Shown here piece after piece: positions 55,460 to 64,000 of a stretch of DNA of 64,000 nucleotides. The translations under genes and the position numbers were made by a program. The notes under the pieces are model-generated. The model ran no database searches. It had not been told where the DNA came from and was given only the letters and a program-made list of their open reading frames with translations. How positions within the stretch are numbered: the stretch's first letter is position 1; each line of letters starts with the position of its first letter. This DNA comes from Phlebotomus papatasi (Eukaryota > Arthropoda > Insecta > Diptera > Psychodidae), in contig NC_077224.1 of the NCBI RefSeq assembly GCF_024763615.1, positions 47,006,712 to 47,070,711 on the forward strand. Direction: 5' to 3'.

Positions 55460-55552
55460 GGGACTCAAGGGGTAATTCATAAGCAAATACGAGTGGCCCG
55501 AGTTTCCGGTTCCCTGAATAAATGTATGGGATCCCTAGGTTCCCCGCGAGTT
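55460..55552. repeat. Degenerate TTCCC minisatellite, left part
   Basis: Phrases such as GGTTCCCTGAATAAATGTAT and AGGTTCCCCGCGAG. It continues beyond the LTR element at 59149, so the array predates the insertion. Confidence 0.65.
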
Positions 55553-55765
55553 TGAAGCGTACATTAAAACGCTAGCTTCATTATTAAGACATTTATTGAC
55601 TAAAATTCCCGTCCAACTCTTCGATTCTGTCAATAGCGCGGCTACTTATGGGTTCTGCTGACCCGAATAAGAATAGCACTGTACAGAGGGGGACAGAATC
55701 GGGAACAATAACATAAAAATAATAACATAAAATTATATAATAATAATATATATTGTTCCGCAACA
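55553..55765 (-). repeat. 3' LTR of the Gag-protease element
   Basis: 213 bp, the same sequence as 58936-59148 by eye. On the minus strand it starts TGTTGCGGAACAAT and ends TGTACGCTTCA, and contains CAATAAATG, a likely poly(A) signal. Confidence 0.92.
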
Positions 55766-55778
55766 CTCCTCCCTCCTT
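55766..55778 (-). promoter_or_regulatory. Polypurine tract
   Basis: AAGGAGGGAGGAG on the minus strand, directly adjoining the 3' LTR, where plus-strand DNA synthesis is primed in LTR elements. Confidence 0.85.
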
Positions 55779-56452
55779 AAGGAAGCACGGACTCCGTGCG
55801 AATAAGTTTTATTGTTATGGAGGAGGATGCGAACTGCAATTATACAACATTATCTAATATTATCAAAAATATTATATAATATATCATGAATTACAATTTG
55901 GTATAATAAAATTTGAATTAGATTACAAACTGATTAAAATTATACAATTATATTTTTATAAAATTTTTGTTTAAAATGTGTTTGTTGTTTTTTTAGAATT
56001 GTTTATTTTTTTCTTATTCAAATATGGTAAAAGAAAACTTACAATTGTCAGAGATTGCCAAGGGGATTATTTAACATTTGGTTTATTGACTTTTTTTTTC
56101 GAGAAATTATTATATTTGAAATTAACTTTTTTTTATGTTTGTTTATCAAATGGTACTTGGTATATATTTTTTGAATATTTTCAGAAATGTCTTTTTTTTT
56201 AATGGGTTAAATATTAAATAATGTATTATTCTTTTATGAAATTATTAATATTCTTTTTTTTTATTATTAGATATCACATTCCCTCCCCTCTTAAAGGGTG
56301 CGATGCAGAGATGGGATAAAGTCATGATTTTAAATTTTAAAACTTTAAATTCTGAAATTTGTTCGTTGGTTTACTTTGATCTATCGGATAGTTGTCCAAA
56401 ACTTATTGAGGTCGGTATAATGAGGCCATAATATCTCTCTCTAATCAATTGA
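55779..56452 (-). other. Non-coding 3' interior of the LTR element
   Basis: Very A/T-rich. It has no reverse transcriptase, RNase H or integrase motif in any frame. In an autonomous element the pol region would be here, so its absence is structural and not due to point mutations. Confidence 0.7.
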
Positions 56453-58366
56453 TTAATGTGGGGTATAATTATGAGTATAATTTTCTAACTGTATTGGGGG
56501 AACGATTTTTTGAATTGTTTTGAATTCGTAGCAGTGGATTTTTTGAAATTCCGGGATCGTCAATAGTGTGAGGCCATTTTTCATGAGGACAAGCAATTTT
56601 TGTTCCATAATGTGGTGGTGATGAATTTTGAATTTCTCTTCGTCTTCGTTAAATATGACATTACAATTTTGGGGTAAATTTTGATCCTCAACTTTTGGGA
56701 GAATCATGGAATGCGTTCCTTTTCTTCTCATGAAATTTTGAAATATATTTTCCTTGGTTTCTTTTATTCTTTCTCTAGGATCTTCGGAAACAGAAGTATT
56801 GTTAACTTCATTTTGCTTATGCATTGGAATATTGTCTTCAGATATATTTTTTATATTTTGTGTATTTTCTGGAGTCTTACGGTTTTCATTTATTGGGGGA
56901 TGACTCTGTTGATAATTTGTCCTTAAGGAGTGATATTCTTGGTAAGGGATACACAAAAAGGTGTGATCTTTTGGGGCTGTGCCATTCACAAAATTTGTTT
57001 CCGCATTTGCTTTAAGGTCACTGATACGATTATAACCTATGTCAGCATCAACATAAATTTTGCTTGCGTTAGCATTATTGTCAATGTTGCGTTCAGCAAG
57101 GTCGCTGCATTTTTGTTTTGAATTTTGATCGGTGCTATTGTTGTGTATTAAATTCGCAACATTCGCATTTCCTTCTTTGTTAAATTTTGGAGAGTGATGC
57201 CCTAATTCCATTTCCATTTTAATATTTTGAGAAGAAATTGCGAATGGAACCATTAAATTCATTGACTTAAGCAATATTTTTCTGTCTTTCACGAAAATTA
57301 CGGCATCAAGTATGCTTAAAAGGTCATGGCCTAGTATTCCATCGAATGGGAACTTACTATTCGGAAGTACATTTAATTTAGCTGAAAAATCTGTTCTATC
57401 TGGGATGAATCGTATAAGGGTGACTACAGTGCCCAGCGTTTGCACCATCCCCTCATCTGCAATGCCTTGGATACGAATGCTATTTTTAGTATGCACCGTA
57501 GTATAATCGTGAAGGCAGTTACGTTTTATAAAAGAAAACGGTGATCCGGTGTCGACAAGAAATTTTAATTTGTAGGGAGACACGGATGCTGCTAAGTTAA
57601 TGATATGAGGATCATATTCTGATATAACGAAATAGCTTGAAATTGTGGGTAGATAGTTTCGGTCAGCATCGGTGGTTATTTTTGAATAATTTTTAAGTTT
57701 TCTCTGAGGATTTTGTGACTGAGACATTTTAGAGAAATGATCTTCGCAATAGGACGTTTTGGTCTTTAGGCGATTTTCAGTGTAAGTGATTGCAGCATTA
57801 AGGTTATCAAAGGATCGTGATAGTACCAAGATCCTAGTTTCTGTGTGACGTATAGAGTTCGCAAAAGTCTCTATAGCCATTCGTGTGTTTGCCTTTTTCA
57901 AAGACAAAGGAAGAACTCCTTCAAGATGAGCAGAATATACAGTATTCAAGGTTTGTAAAGCACCTTGTACTCTGAATCCGAATTCTTTGATCGTTTCTTT
58001 AGGATGAAGTGACAATTTTTGTAAGGATGTTATCGCATCTTCTAAAGGAATTTCTGGATTAATGACAGATAGGAGCACGTTTTTAAATTCCGTGTATGTG
58101 CTGAAGGATTGATCTCTAATTTGAAAATATATGTCTGGACTTAATTTTAGTGTTAATAATCGTATATACTCCCTATCTCTACACCCATTCTCTGCACCGA
58201 AATAATCTTCATAGATTCCGTCACATAAAGAAAGGAATTGACTGGCTACTATGGGCTCACCTGTACACTTCGGTAAGATTTCATAAATATCCTGGAACGG
58301 GATCAGAGGTGTTGTTGCCATGTTGTTATGTTCTGGTGCGGTTAGTCGAGATTCTGGAGGCTGCAT
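56453..58366 (-). CDS. Retrotransposon Gag-aspartic protease polyprotein
   Basis: A 637-residue open frame. Residues about 20-210 form a helical Gag-like region (FQDIYEILPKCTGEP, then FGFRVQGALQTLN) that should assemble the particle. Residues about 262-360 are a retropepsin-like protease with the active-site motif LVDTGSPFSF (Asp 272) and the second hallmark GILGHDLL (343-350). Between them, around 201-230, there is no CCHC zinc knuckle, so RNA binding must rely on basic patches. The last 270 residues are polar, Asn/Lys/Glu-rich and unrecognised. Gag and protease are in one frame without frameshift. The ORF is intact and the start ATG at 58366 is followed in frame by another at residue 16. 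Nothing suggests an envelope gene. Confidence 0.88.
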   Translation of the reverse strand: MQPPESRLTAPEHNNMATTPLIPFQDIYEILPKCTGEPIVASQFLSLCDGIYEDYFGAENGCRDREYIRLLTLKLSPDIYFQIRDQSFSTYTEFKNVLLSVINPEIPLEDAITSLQKLSLHPKETIKEFGFRVQGALQTLNTVYSAHLEGVLPLSLKKANTRMAIETFANSIRHTETRILVLSRSFDNLNAAITYTENRLKTKTSYCEDHFSKMSQSQNPQRKLKNYSKITTDADRNYLPTISSYFVISEYDPHIINLAASVSPYKLKFLVDTGSPFSFIKRNCLHDYTTVHTKNSIRIQGIADEGMVQTLGTVVTLIRFIPDRTDFSAKLNVLPNSKFPFDGILGHDLLSILDAVIFVKDRKILLKSMNLMVPFAISSQNIKMEMELGHHSPKFNKEGNANVANLIHNNSTDQNSKQKCSDLAERNIDNNANASKIYVDADIGYNRISDLKANAETNFVNGTAPKDHTFLCIPYQEYHSLRTNYQQSHPPINENRKTPENTQNIKNISEDNIPMHKQNEVNNTSVSEDPRERIKETKENIFQNFMRRKGTHSMILPKVEDQNLPQNCNVIFNEDEEKFKIHHHHIMEQKLLVLMKNGLTLLTIPEFQKIHCYEFKTIQKIVPPIQLENYTHNYTPH

Positions 58367-58780
58367 AAGTGTAGATATCTAGGTGATTGTGTCTATGGTG
58401 TTCCGTGATGCTGATAATGCTGCTTGCTGATATTTGGTGTGTATCGCTGGTCTAGATGAACGCAGCTGAAGATAATTCTGCGGAGATGACGAAGTGGATA
58501 TTATACGAACGCCTGACGTCCAATGCCATGCATCTTTGTTGTAGGTTCACAGTGTTGTAGTGCGGGTGGTACGCTCAAATTCAATGGTGACAAGGCAACT
58601 GGCTGGTTCATTAGAAATCGGTTGATTTCGTTGGTTTTCTGGTTGAATATCTGATTGCTTTGGTTCAACAATCGGCTGATATTTGTAACGGTGTGGAGTT
58701 GGCGGTAGTGTTCTTTTCAGGAGCGTAGTTTTCTAGAAGGCTGGATTCTCTGCATTTGGTGGTCCAGGCCTCTCTTCGGC

Positions 58781-58903
58781 TTATGACTTTGGAATTATCA
58801 GTTTCGGCATCTGTTGTACCGATGTTTTTCTTGGCGCTGCCTTGGCGATCACGTTGATTTTGGTCCTCAAGTTGACGCTGGTTCGTTTGTTGTTTTCACT
58901 CAT
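58781..58903 (-). CDS. Short upstream ORF in the Gag leader
   Basis: The first ATG after the primer-binding site on the minus strand opens 40 codons ending in TAA. The predicted peptide is basic (starts MSENNKRTSVNLRTKINVIA) and without a known domain. It could reduce Gag translation, contribute a small basic protein, or be chance. Confidence 0.35.
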   Translation of the reverse strand: MSENNKRTSVNLRTKINVIAKAAPRKTSVQQMPKLIIPKS

Positions 58904-58920
58904 TTTCACTTTTTACTAAA

Positions 58921-58934
58921 CACTTCTGACACCA
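58921..58934 (-). promoter_or_regulatory. tRNA primer-binding site
   Basis: TGGTGTCAGAAGTG on the minus strand, one base inside the 5' LTR. It is complementary to a tRNA 3' end including CCA. From memory it fits a tRNA-Leu (…CACTTCTGACACCA). Confidence 0.75.
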
Positions 58935-58935
58935 A

Positions 58936-59148
58936 TGAAGCGTACATTAAAACGCTAGCTTCATTATTAAGACATTTATTGACTAAAATTCCCGTCCAAC
59001 TCTTCGATTCTGTCAATAGCGCGGCTACTTATGGGTTCTGCTGACCCGAATAAGAATAGCACTGTACAGAGGGGGACAGAATCGGGAACAATAACATAAA
59101 AATAATAACATAAAATTATATAATAATAATATATATTGTTCCGCAACA
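58936..59148 (-). repeat. 5' LTR of the Gag-protease element
   Basis: Identical by eye to 55553-55765. It should contain the promoter for the genomic transcript. It is followed on the right by the AGTT duplication. Confidence 0.92.
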
Positions 59149-59789
59149 AGTTCCTTGAAAAAATATATGAGTTCCTCAGATTCCCCATAAGTTCCCTGAA
59201 AATGTATGGGTTCCCCGGGCTCCCTGAAAAATATTATTTGGTTTCCCCGGATTCCCTGAAAAAATGTATGGGTTCCTCGGGTTCCCTGTGACTTCCCTGA
59301 AAAAATGTATGTGTTCCCTGAGATTCTCGTTAGTTTCCCAAGTTTACCTGAGTTCTCCGAGTTCCCTGGCCAGATTGGCTTGAGTTCTCTGAAATGATTT
59401 ACCCCGGGTTATTCATAAGCAAGTAGAGGGACTCGAGTTCCAGATTCCCCGAAAAAATATATGGGTTCCCTGGGTTCCTTGCGACATCCCTGAAAAAATA
59501 TATGAGTTCCTCGGATTCCCCGTAAGTTCCCTGAAAAATGTATGGGTTCACCGGGTTCCCTGGAAAAAATGTATGTGATCCCTGAATTTCCCGTGAGTTC
59601 TCCGAGTTCCCCTAGGTTATCCGTGTTCCCCGTAAGTTCCTCAGGTTCCCCGTAAGTTCCCTGGTCAGATTGGCTCGAGTTCCCCGAAATGAGTTACTCC
59701 AGGTTCTTCATAAGCAAATAGAGGGGCTCGAGTTCCCGGTTCCTTGAAAAAATATATGGGTTCCCCGCTAGTTCCTTGAAAAAATATAT
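59149..59789. repeat. Degenerate TTCCC minisatellite, middle part
   Basis: Many variants of GTTCCCTGAAAAAATGTATG, GGTTCCCCGGGTTCCC and CCCGTAAGTTCC without a strict period. CCCGAAATGAGTTACTCC and TTCATAAGCAAATAGAGG recur about every 290 bp, giving a higher-order unit. Confidence 0.7.
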
Positions 59790-59791
59790 TA

Positions 59792-60131
59792 CAGTAGAGC
59801 CTCGCTATAGGCCATATTTGGTTCCAGATTTGACACTTGGGTCGCACTATAGTCCATGTCATTTTTTAAAATTATCAACGACTTTTAGTATTGAAATTGC
59901 TCGACGGGTTCCACTTTCTTTGCTATTGTGGTATACTTGTCCTCGCTCTCTTCATTATGGATCACAATTATCACAACTACTCAATAAAGTTTGCCAAAAA
60001 TATTAAAATAATTATGACAACATTGCATGTCGCGTACTAAAAAACATAACCTAACTTAAAATCAGTGATTTGAAATCAACGGTCGATAAATTGTGGACTA
60101 TAGAGCGATGGCCTATAGCGGGGTTCTACTG
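59792..60131. mobile_element. TA-flanked MITE, CAGTAGARCCYCGCTATAGGCC ends
   Basis: The left CAGTAGAGCCTCGCTATAGG and right CCTATAGCGGGGTTCTACTG ends are inverted repeats, with TA outside. The CAGT terminus and TA duplication suit pogo/Tc1-type elements. Internal ATAGTCCA and TGGACTATAG also pair. It is inserted in the TTCCC minisatellite. Confidence 0.82.
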
Positions 60132-60133
60132 TA

Positions 60134-60290
60134 ACTACTGTACTGGGGTTCTACGGACTCCCCGTAATATACCTGAAAAATGTATGGATGCCCCTGGTTC
60201 CCTGAAAAATGTTTAGGTTTCCCGGATTCCCTGAAAAAATGTATGTGTTCTGCGGTTTCTCTGAAAAAAATGTATGTGTTCCTCGAAAAG
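60134..60290. repeat. Degenerate TTCCC minisatellite, right part
   Basis: Continues the array after the MITE: CCTGAAAAATGTATGGATGC, GGTTCCCTGAAAAATG and CCCGGATTCCCTGAAAAAAT. Confidence 0.6.
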
Positions 60291-60634
60291 ATTGTTAAAA
60301 ATTTATATTGATACCCTAAACTTACGCGTAGGTGATTAGCCCTTCCTTAACTGTTACGAAGCTCTTTCCACGCCTTTTTTTTCATAGAGGCGATGGTTTT
60401 CTTATTTCTTTGAGTATCTTACAACTTAAAAATTAAAAATATAAATAAGAAATTTAAGGAAGCAAGAGATGTGACCAAAGTAATAAACATTATCTCACTG
60501 AAAGGACGCTCACAAAATGTATATTTTTTACACGAAATATGTGATCCCGCTAGGAAATTTTACTTGGAATTTAAACTAAACTATTACTATACTAGTACCA
60601 AACTATATTTAAACTAAAGACCACAAAATAAAGG
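60291..60634. other. No gene seen
   Basis: A/T-rich sequence without recognised repeats. Confidence 0.4.
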
Positions 60635-60892
60635 ACTGCTAGCAACATAAGAAACCTGTTGTATTTTTTTGTAAGACTTCTACACCGAAATTAACACAAT
60701 TTTAATTGAAATTATACTCGATTTTAACGATTTTTGTGTAAACACATTTTAAAAAGAATAAATATTTAAAAGAAAGAAAAAAATATTTGACTACATGAAG
60801 ATAAAATCCATAATTTTAATTTACTTGCTTAGCTGAAGTTACACTCAAAGTGTCCGAAATTTGAAGCTATCCGAAATTTGGCACACATACCC
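60635..60892 (+). repeat. Dispersed repeat related to 1425-1721
   Basis: ACTGCTAGCAACATAAGAAA through TTGACTACATGAAGAT to GAAATTTGGCACACATACCC runs parallel to the copy at 1425-1721. It is followed by TA. Confidence 0.6.
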
Positions 60893-63133
60893 TACCTGTT
60901 CATGATAATGAGAGGAATATTTTTGGACAACAAATTAGCAAATTTGGCAAGTAAAAGAACCAAAAGAACCCACTTGGTCAGAAAAAAACGAAATGTTTCT
61001 AAAAATAAATGCGCAAAATTAAATACAAAAAGAACACATTGTGGGGTTGGTTCTGATATCAATCCATCTAATAGAAGATTAGATATGTTACTCTTACAAT
61101 GAAGTTCGAGCAATAAAAACACGTATAAAGATCGTGATTAAATTGAAGAGGTTCATAGAGAACATTGTGCAACTTTGATGGCATGTCGAAAAATTCTTCG
61201 TGTGAGCAAAGAATACGTTAAAAGAGTTCTTTTTGTTTGTTATTCAACCTCATGCCGAAATTAATGACATAGCTCTGAGAGAAGCAATAAAACCACGAAA
61301 CACCGTTCTTCCCAGGTGATAAGAATATGGTACTTTTTGGCGCCCAGAGAGGCCACTAACATGATCGTTAGAAGGTAAAATCCGGGAGGCTGGATATTAG
61401 CCCGTATATATTCTTTACCTTACACCCAACCTCCAAACGAGTTCCCTCACAAAACTGTCTCGCTGTTCTCCCACCCACGATATTCTCTGTCCAAAGAATC
61501 CGGGTTGAAAACTGCATTAATCTTGCGGTGACATCACATGAGAGAACTTTGACTGGTAAAATGGCAAAAATCACGAGATTTAGATCTATTTTGCATTTTT
61601 GGCGCCAAACTTAAGCATTTTCAACATAGATCTAACATTTAAAATTGCTACTGATGGACAAAAGAACTAGATTTTTCATGTGGAGATAACTCGTGATGGG
61701 ACTTTTTGTTGCTCTCTTAACGTTAATTAATTTCCCAAGAGAGGTGAACACAGAAAAACATCCGTCTCGATGCAAAATGAAATTCATGGTCAATCATCTC
61801 ATTTGTGAGATGTAATATTTTTTTTTTCAAAATCACCAACATTCGCTTTCTGCAGAATTTTGATGTAAAAATGCCAGTGTGGTAATGTAGAGTTAGAAAA
61901 GTTGCAGATTAGAGATGAGGATAAGATATATTGCCGTAAAAATGACGGTATGGAATGCTGTAAAGCATACTAATATAGAACCGAATGAATTACATGCTCA
62001 TTAAGTGGTGACGGTTAAAAGTAGGAAGAGGAGTGTTAAAAGATTGATGCAATATTTTTGCAATGTTCCAAGAGGTCATATCGATGAGATGATTTATAAT
62101 GTATGCAAATCAATTGGCATTTTCTGCAGTACTGGTGCTCTTTAACTCACCAGACATAATATTTCAATCACTGTCACCTTCTAACATATTTTATTGCATC
62201 GTATGTATGTTGAGAATAATAAGAAAACTCAGATTAAAGATTTTTGCTTGTAGTTCATGTGTTTTTTATAAATGTATTAATTGGAAATTCAATCAATCAA
62301 TATTAGGATATAAAATCGGGAAAATTAAATCTTAAGTGAAATATCTATCATGAATTGCCAAATTGAGGCAATTGAGACCCTTATTTCAACTTCTTGAAAG
62401 TAAACTGTCCATGGCGACTGATGCTCAGTCACTGAAGTACTGTTGTTAATCGCCAGGAGCAAAAAAAGCATCATATAGCAACCTTTAGCCCCCGATTGAG
62501 GATGGTATGGGTTGGACGTGTCAAAGGAATAAAAGATTAGAATTGGTGGGATATGACCGGCAACTGGGTTGACATATGACAAACAGGCCGCACGCTCTAC
62601 AAATTGTATAAAACAAGTTTTGAATTGAATAAAATAAAGTTAATACATAATTCGCTGTCACTGATCCAAAATTCGAAGCAAGTTACCGTACCAGGCGCTG
62701 GATGTCGCTTTATTTTCAGTACACTCACCCAAAGCCTAAAGATACTTAGGAACAGTAAGACGAAAACTGATCCCTTCACAAATCCCATTCGTTATTTGGA
62801 ATAATAGTTTAACAATACAATCTTATTAATTTTTGGTTTTGAGATGAAAACCTTTGATGAGCGAGACATAATTTTATGATCAATATTTAAGGAGCTTTTG
62901 TTGGTTAAGATTGCTTTTTTTTAAACAAAATTTAATATTCTTTTAATTATTTTTAGTAATTTAATTTTCATTACAATGAAATACTTGTCTTGACCATTTT
63001 CGTTGTTCGCCGCACTTCGGTTACTAAGGCATGTCCATGACAAAGTTGCTCCCAAGAAAAATGTTTCAAAAACAAAAATTACATAATATTCAAAAGAAAA
63101 GAAAAAAATAAATTTTTACTTCATCGTAGATTA
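60893..63133. other. Intergenic, no confident gene
   Basis: Mostly unique-looking. The minus-strand frame at 61368-61574 has balanced composition (CCAACCTCCAAACGAGTTCC) but no recognised domain. Two small hairpins (TTGCCGTAAAAATGACGG and ATGCTGTAAAGCAT) lie near 61930-61975. Nothing else recognised. Confidence 0.4.
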
Positions 63134-63349
63134 GGGGACAGTGCCCATGCTTGATACCATTGGAAGCTTCGTAATGACCAAATTTTCTATGTTTCACAAT
63201 ATATATGTGACTCATCGCAACCATATTTTAAAACTATGGGAAAGTGGCCAGTTTTTAGAAAATATTGCGGAGTCACGTTTATTGAGAAACATAGTAAAAA
63301 TTTAGTCATTACGAAGTTTCCAATGGTATCAAGCATAGGCACTTTCCCC
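63134..63349. mobile_element. TA-flanked MITE, GGGGAAAGTG family, short copy
   Basis: The left GGGGACAGTGCCCATGCTTG and right CAAGCATAGGCACTTTCCCC ends are inverted repeats, with TA at 63132-63133 and 63350-63351. TTGGAAGCTTCGTAATGAC and GTCATTACGAAGTTTCCAA extend the arms. It is a shortened relative of 9804-10787. Confidence 0.85.
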
Positions 63350-63399
63350 TACTTAGAAACACTAATTTTTTTTAATCAATTTTTTTCATCTTTTTCAAG

Positions 63400-63630
63400 C
63401 GCTTCTCCCTATTGGGGTGGTGGGTCCATGACATACAACTTAGCAGCCCATGCTGGTCAATCGTACGCTACTTCAGGAAGATGTTCGGGTGTGATCTCAA
63501 GGCTCTCCAAAGCAAAATTCTGAATTTGATTCAGCCACCTTGTCCTAGGATCTCATTCAAGATTTTGATTAGCAAAATTTCGGAGCTTCTTAATTCCACT
63601 CATCAAGGCCTTCACAAGATCGTCACCTGA
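63400..63630 (-). pseudogene. Degraded LINE-like ORF tail
   Basis: The minus strand reads GDDLVKALMSGIKKLRNFAN, a stop, DPRTRWLNQIQNFALESLEI, then PEHLPEVAYD, a stop, PAWAAKLYVMDPPP. The RTRW..D..AW pattern resembles the C-terminal tail of non-LTR retrotransposon reverse transcriptases. Several stops make it non-functional. The family is uncertain. Confidence 0.5.
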
Positions 63631-63693
63631 ATAAAAAAAACCTGATTAGAAAAACCTGAATAAAAAACAATGTATCGAATGCCCAAGACACAC

Positions 63694-63876
63694 TTACGAT
63701 TCAAGCCGAGAGACGGCTTAATGTTGAAATCAAAATAATTATCAGATTACATTGCCAACAGTTTCTGACTAATCTGTCTCTCGACTGAGCCGAGAAACGG
63801 CTAAGTTAGTGGGAAACTGATGGGTTAGTCAAATTATTATTTCAATTATAATTACGTTAAGCTTTTTCTCGGTTTG
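63694..63876. mobile_element. MITE with CCGAGAGACGGCTTAA ends
   Basis: The left AAGCCGAGAGACGGCTTAAT and right GTTAAGCTTTTTCTCGGTTT ends are imperfect inverted repeats. The arms also pair through GAAATCAAAATAATTAT and AATTATTATTTCAATTA. Similar to 12090-12241. Confidence 0.6.
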
Positions 63877-64000
63877 CGTCGTAAATGTGTCTAGGACATA
63901 AGTAATGTACAATTAAGTAAAGTTACAAAAAAAAATCTTGGGAACATCTTATCGTGCACACACCTTACGTCATCGTTGTTCCCTTATCTGTTTCCGAGAC

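Larger units (their letters stand above)
55553..59148 (-). mobile_element. LTR retrotransposon encoding only Gag-protease (3.6 kb)
   Basis: Read on the minus strand. 213-bp LTRs at 55553-55765 and 58936-59148 appear identical and begin and end TG..CA. The 4-bp target duplication AGTT is at 55549-55552 and 59149-59152. A primer-binding site, polypurine tract and single Gag-protease ORF are present. No reverse transcriptase, RNase H or integrase can be found in the remaining 0.7 kb of the interior. Identical LTRs mean a very recent insertion, so enzymes must come from an autonomous relative. The 4-bp duplication and the Gag-Pro layout suggest the Ty3/gypsy group (inference). Confidence 0.92.

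Overview
The window is eukaryotic nuclear DNA, A+T-rich, with small GT..AG introns, AATAAA poly(A) signals, two snRNA genes and dense DNA transposons. The aristaless exons and the U2 snRNA sequence point to an insect, most likely a nematoceran dipteran such as a sand fly or mosquito relative. The species is inferred, not proven. Almost all comparisons below are between copies inside the window, made by eye.

Host genes are sparse. The last two coding exons of the homeobox gene aristaless (al) lie at 9213-9475 and 15432-15786 (+). They are separated by a 6 kb intron packed with repeats, and the exons for the start of the homeodomain are not visible. A compact two-exon gene for an unrecognised 69-residue protein lies on the minus strand at 2653-2925, with its own poly(A) signal. 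Two U2 snRNA genes (38460-38646 and 52733-52919, +) differ at one base and share about 440-450 bp of upstream sequence. A diverged third piece of that upstream sequence lies at 51958-52065.

The rest is a nested transposon landscape. 0-9 kb: MITEs, a piggyBac-like TTAA element and a tandem repeat of roughly 155-190 bp. 9.5-15 kb (al intron): several TA-flanked inverted-repeat elements, a 1.4 kb palindrome and a second block of the same tandem repeat. 17.3-18.5 kb: a 30-bp minisatellite. 20.5-28.4 kb: a composite 7.9 kb inverted-repeat structure with near-matching 8-bp flanks, containing a foldback-type element with about 300-bp internal repeats and a 2.1 kb TTA-flanked element. 29.5-32.4 kb: a 540 bp palindrome, a Tc1-like relic and small hairpins. 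34-37.6 kb: a SINE and MITEs.

43.4-46.1 kb holds an apparently intact PIF/Harbinger transposon (MADF-domain protein plus DDE nuclease, each with a 56-bp intron). It is inserted in a MITE, and other MITE copies in the window show the empty site. 55.5-59.1 kb holds an LTR element with seemingly identical 213-bp LTRs, a tRNA-type primer site, a polypurine tract and one Gag-protease ORF, but no reverse transcriptase or integrase. It must depend on enzymes supplied elsewhere. It sits in a degenerate TTCCC-type minisatellite. The last 4 kb carry MITEs and a decayed LINE-like tail.
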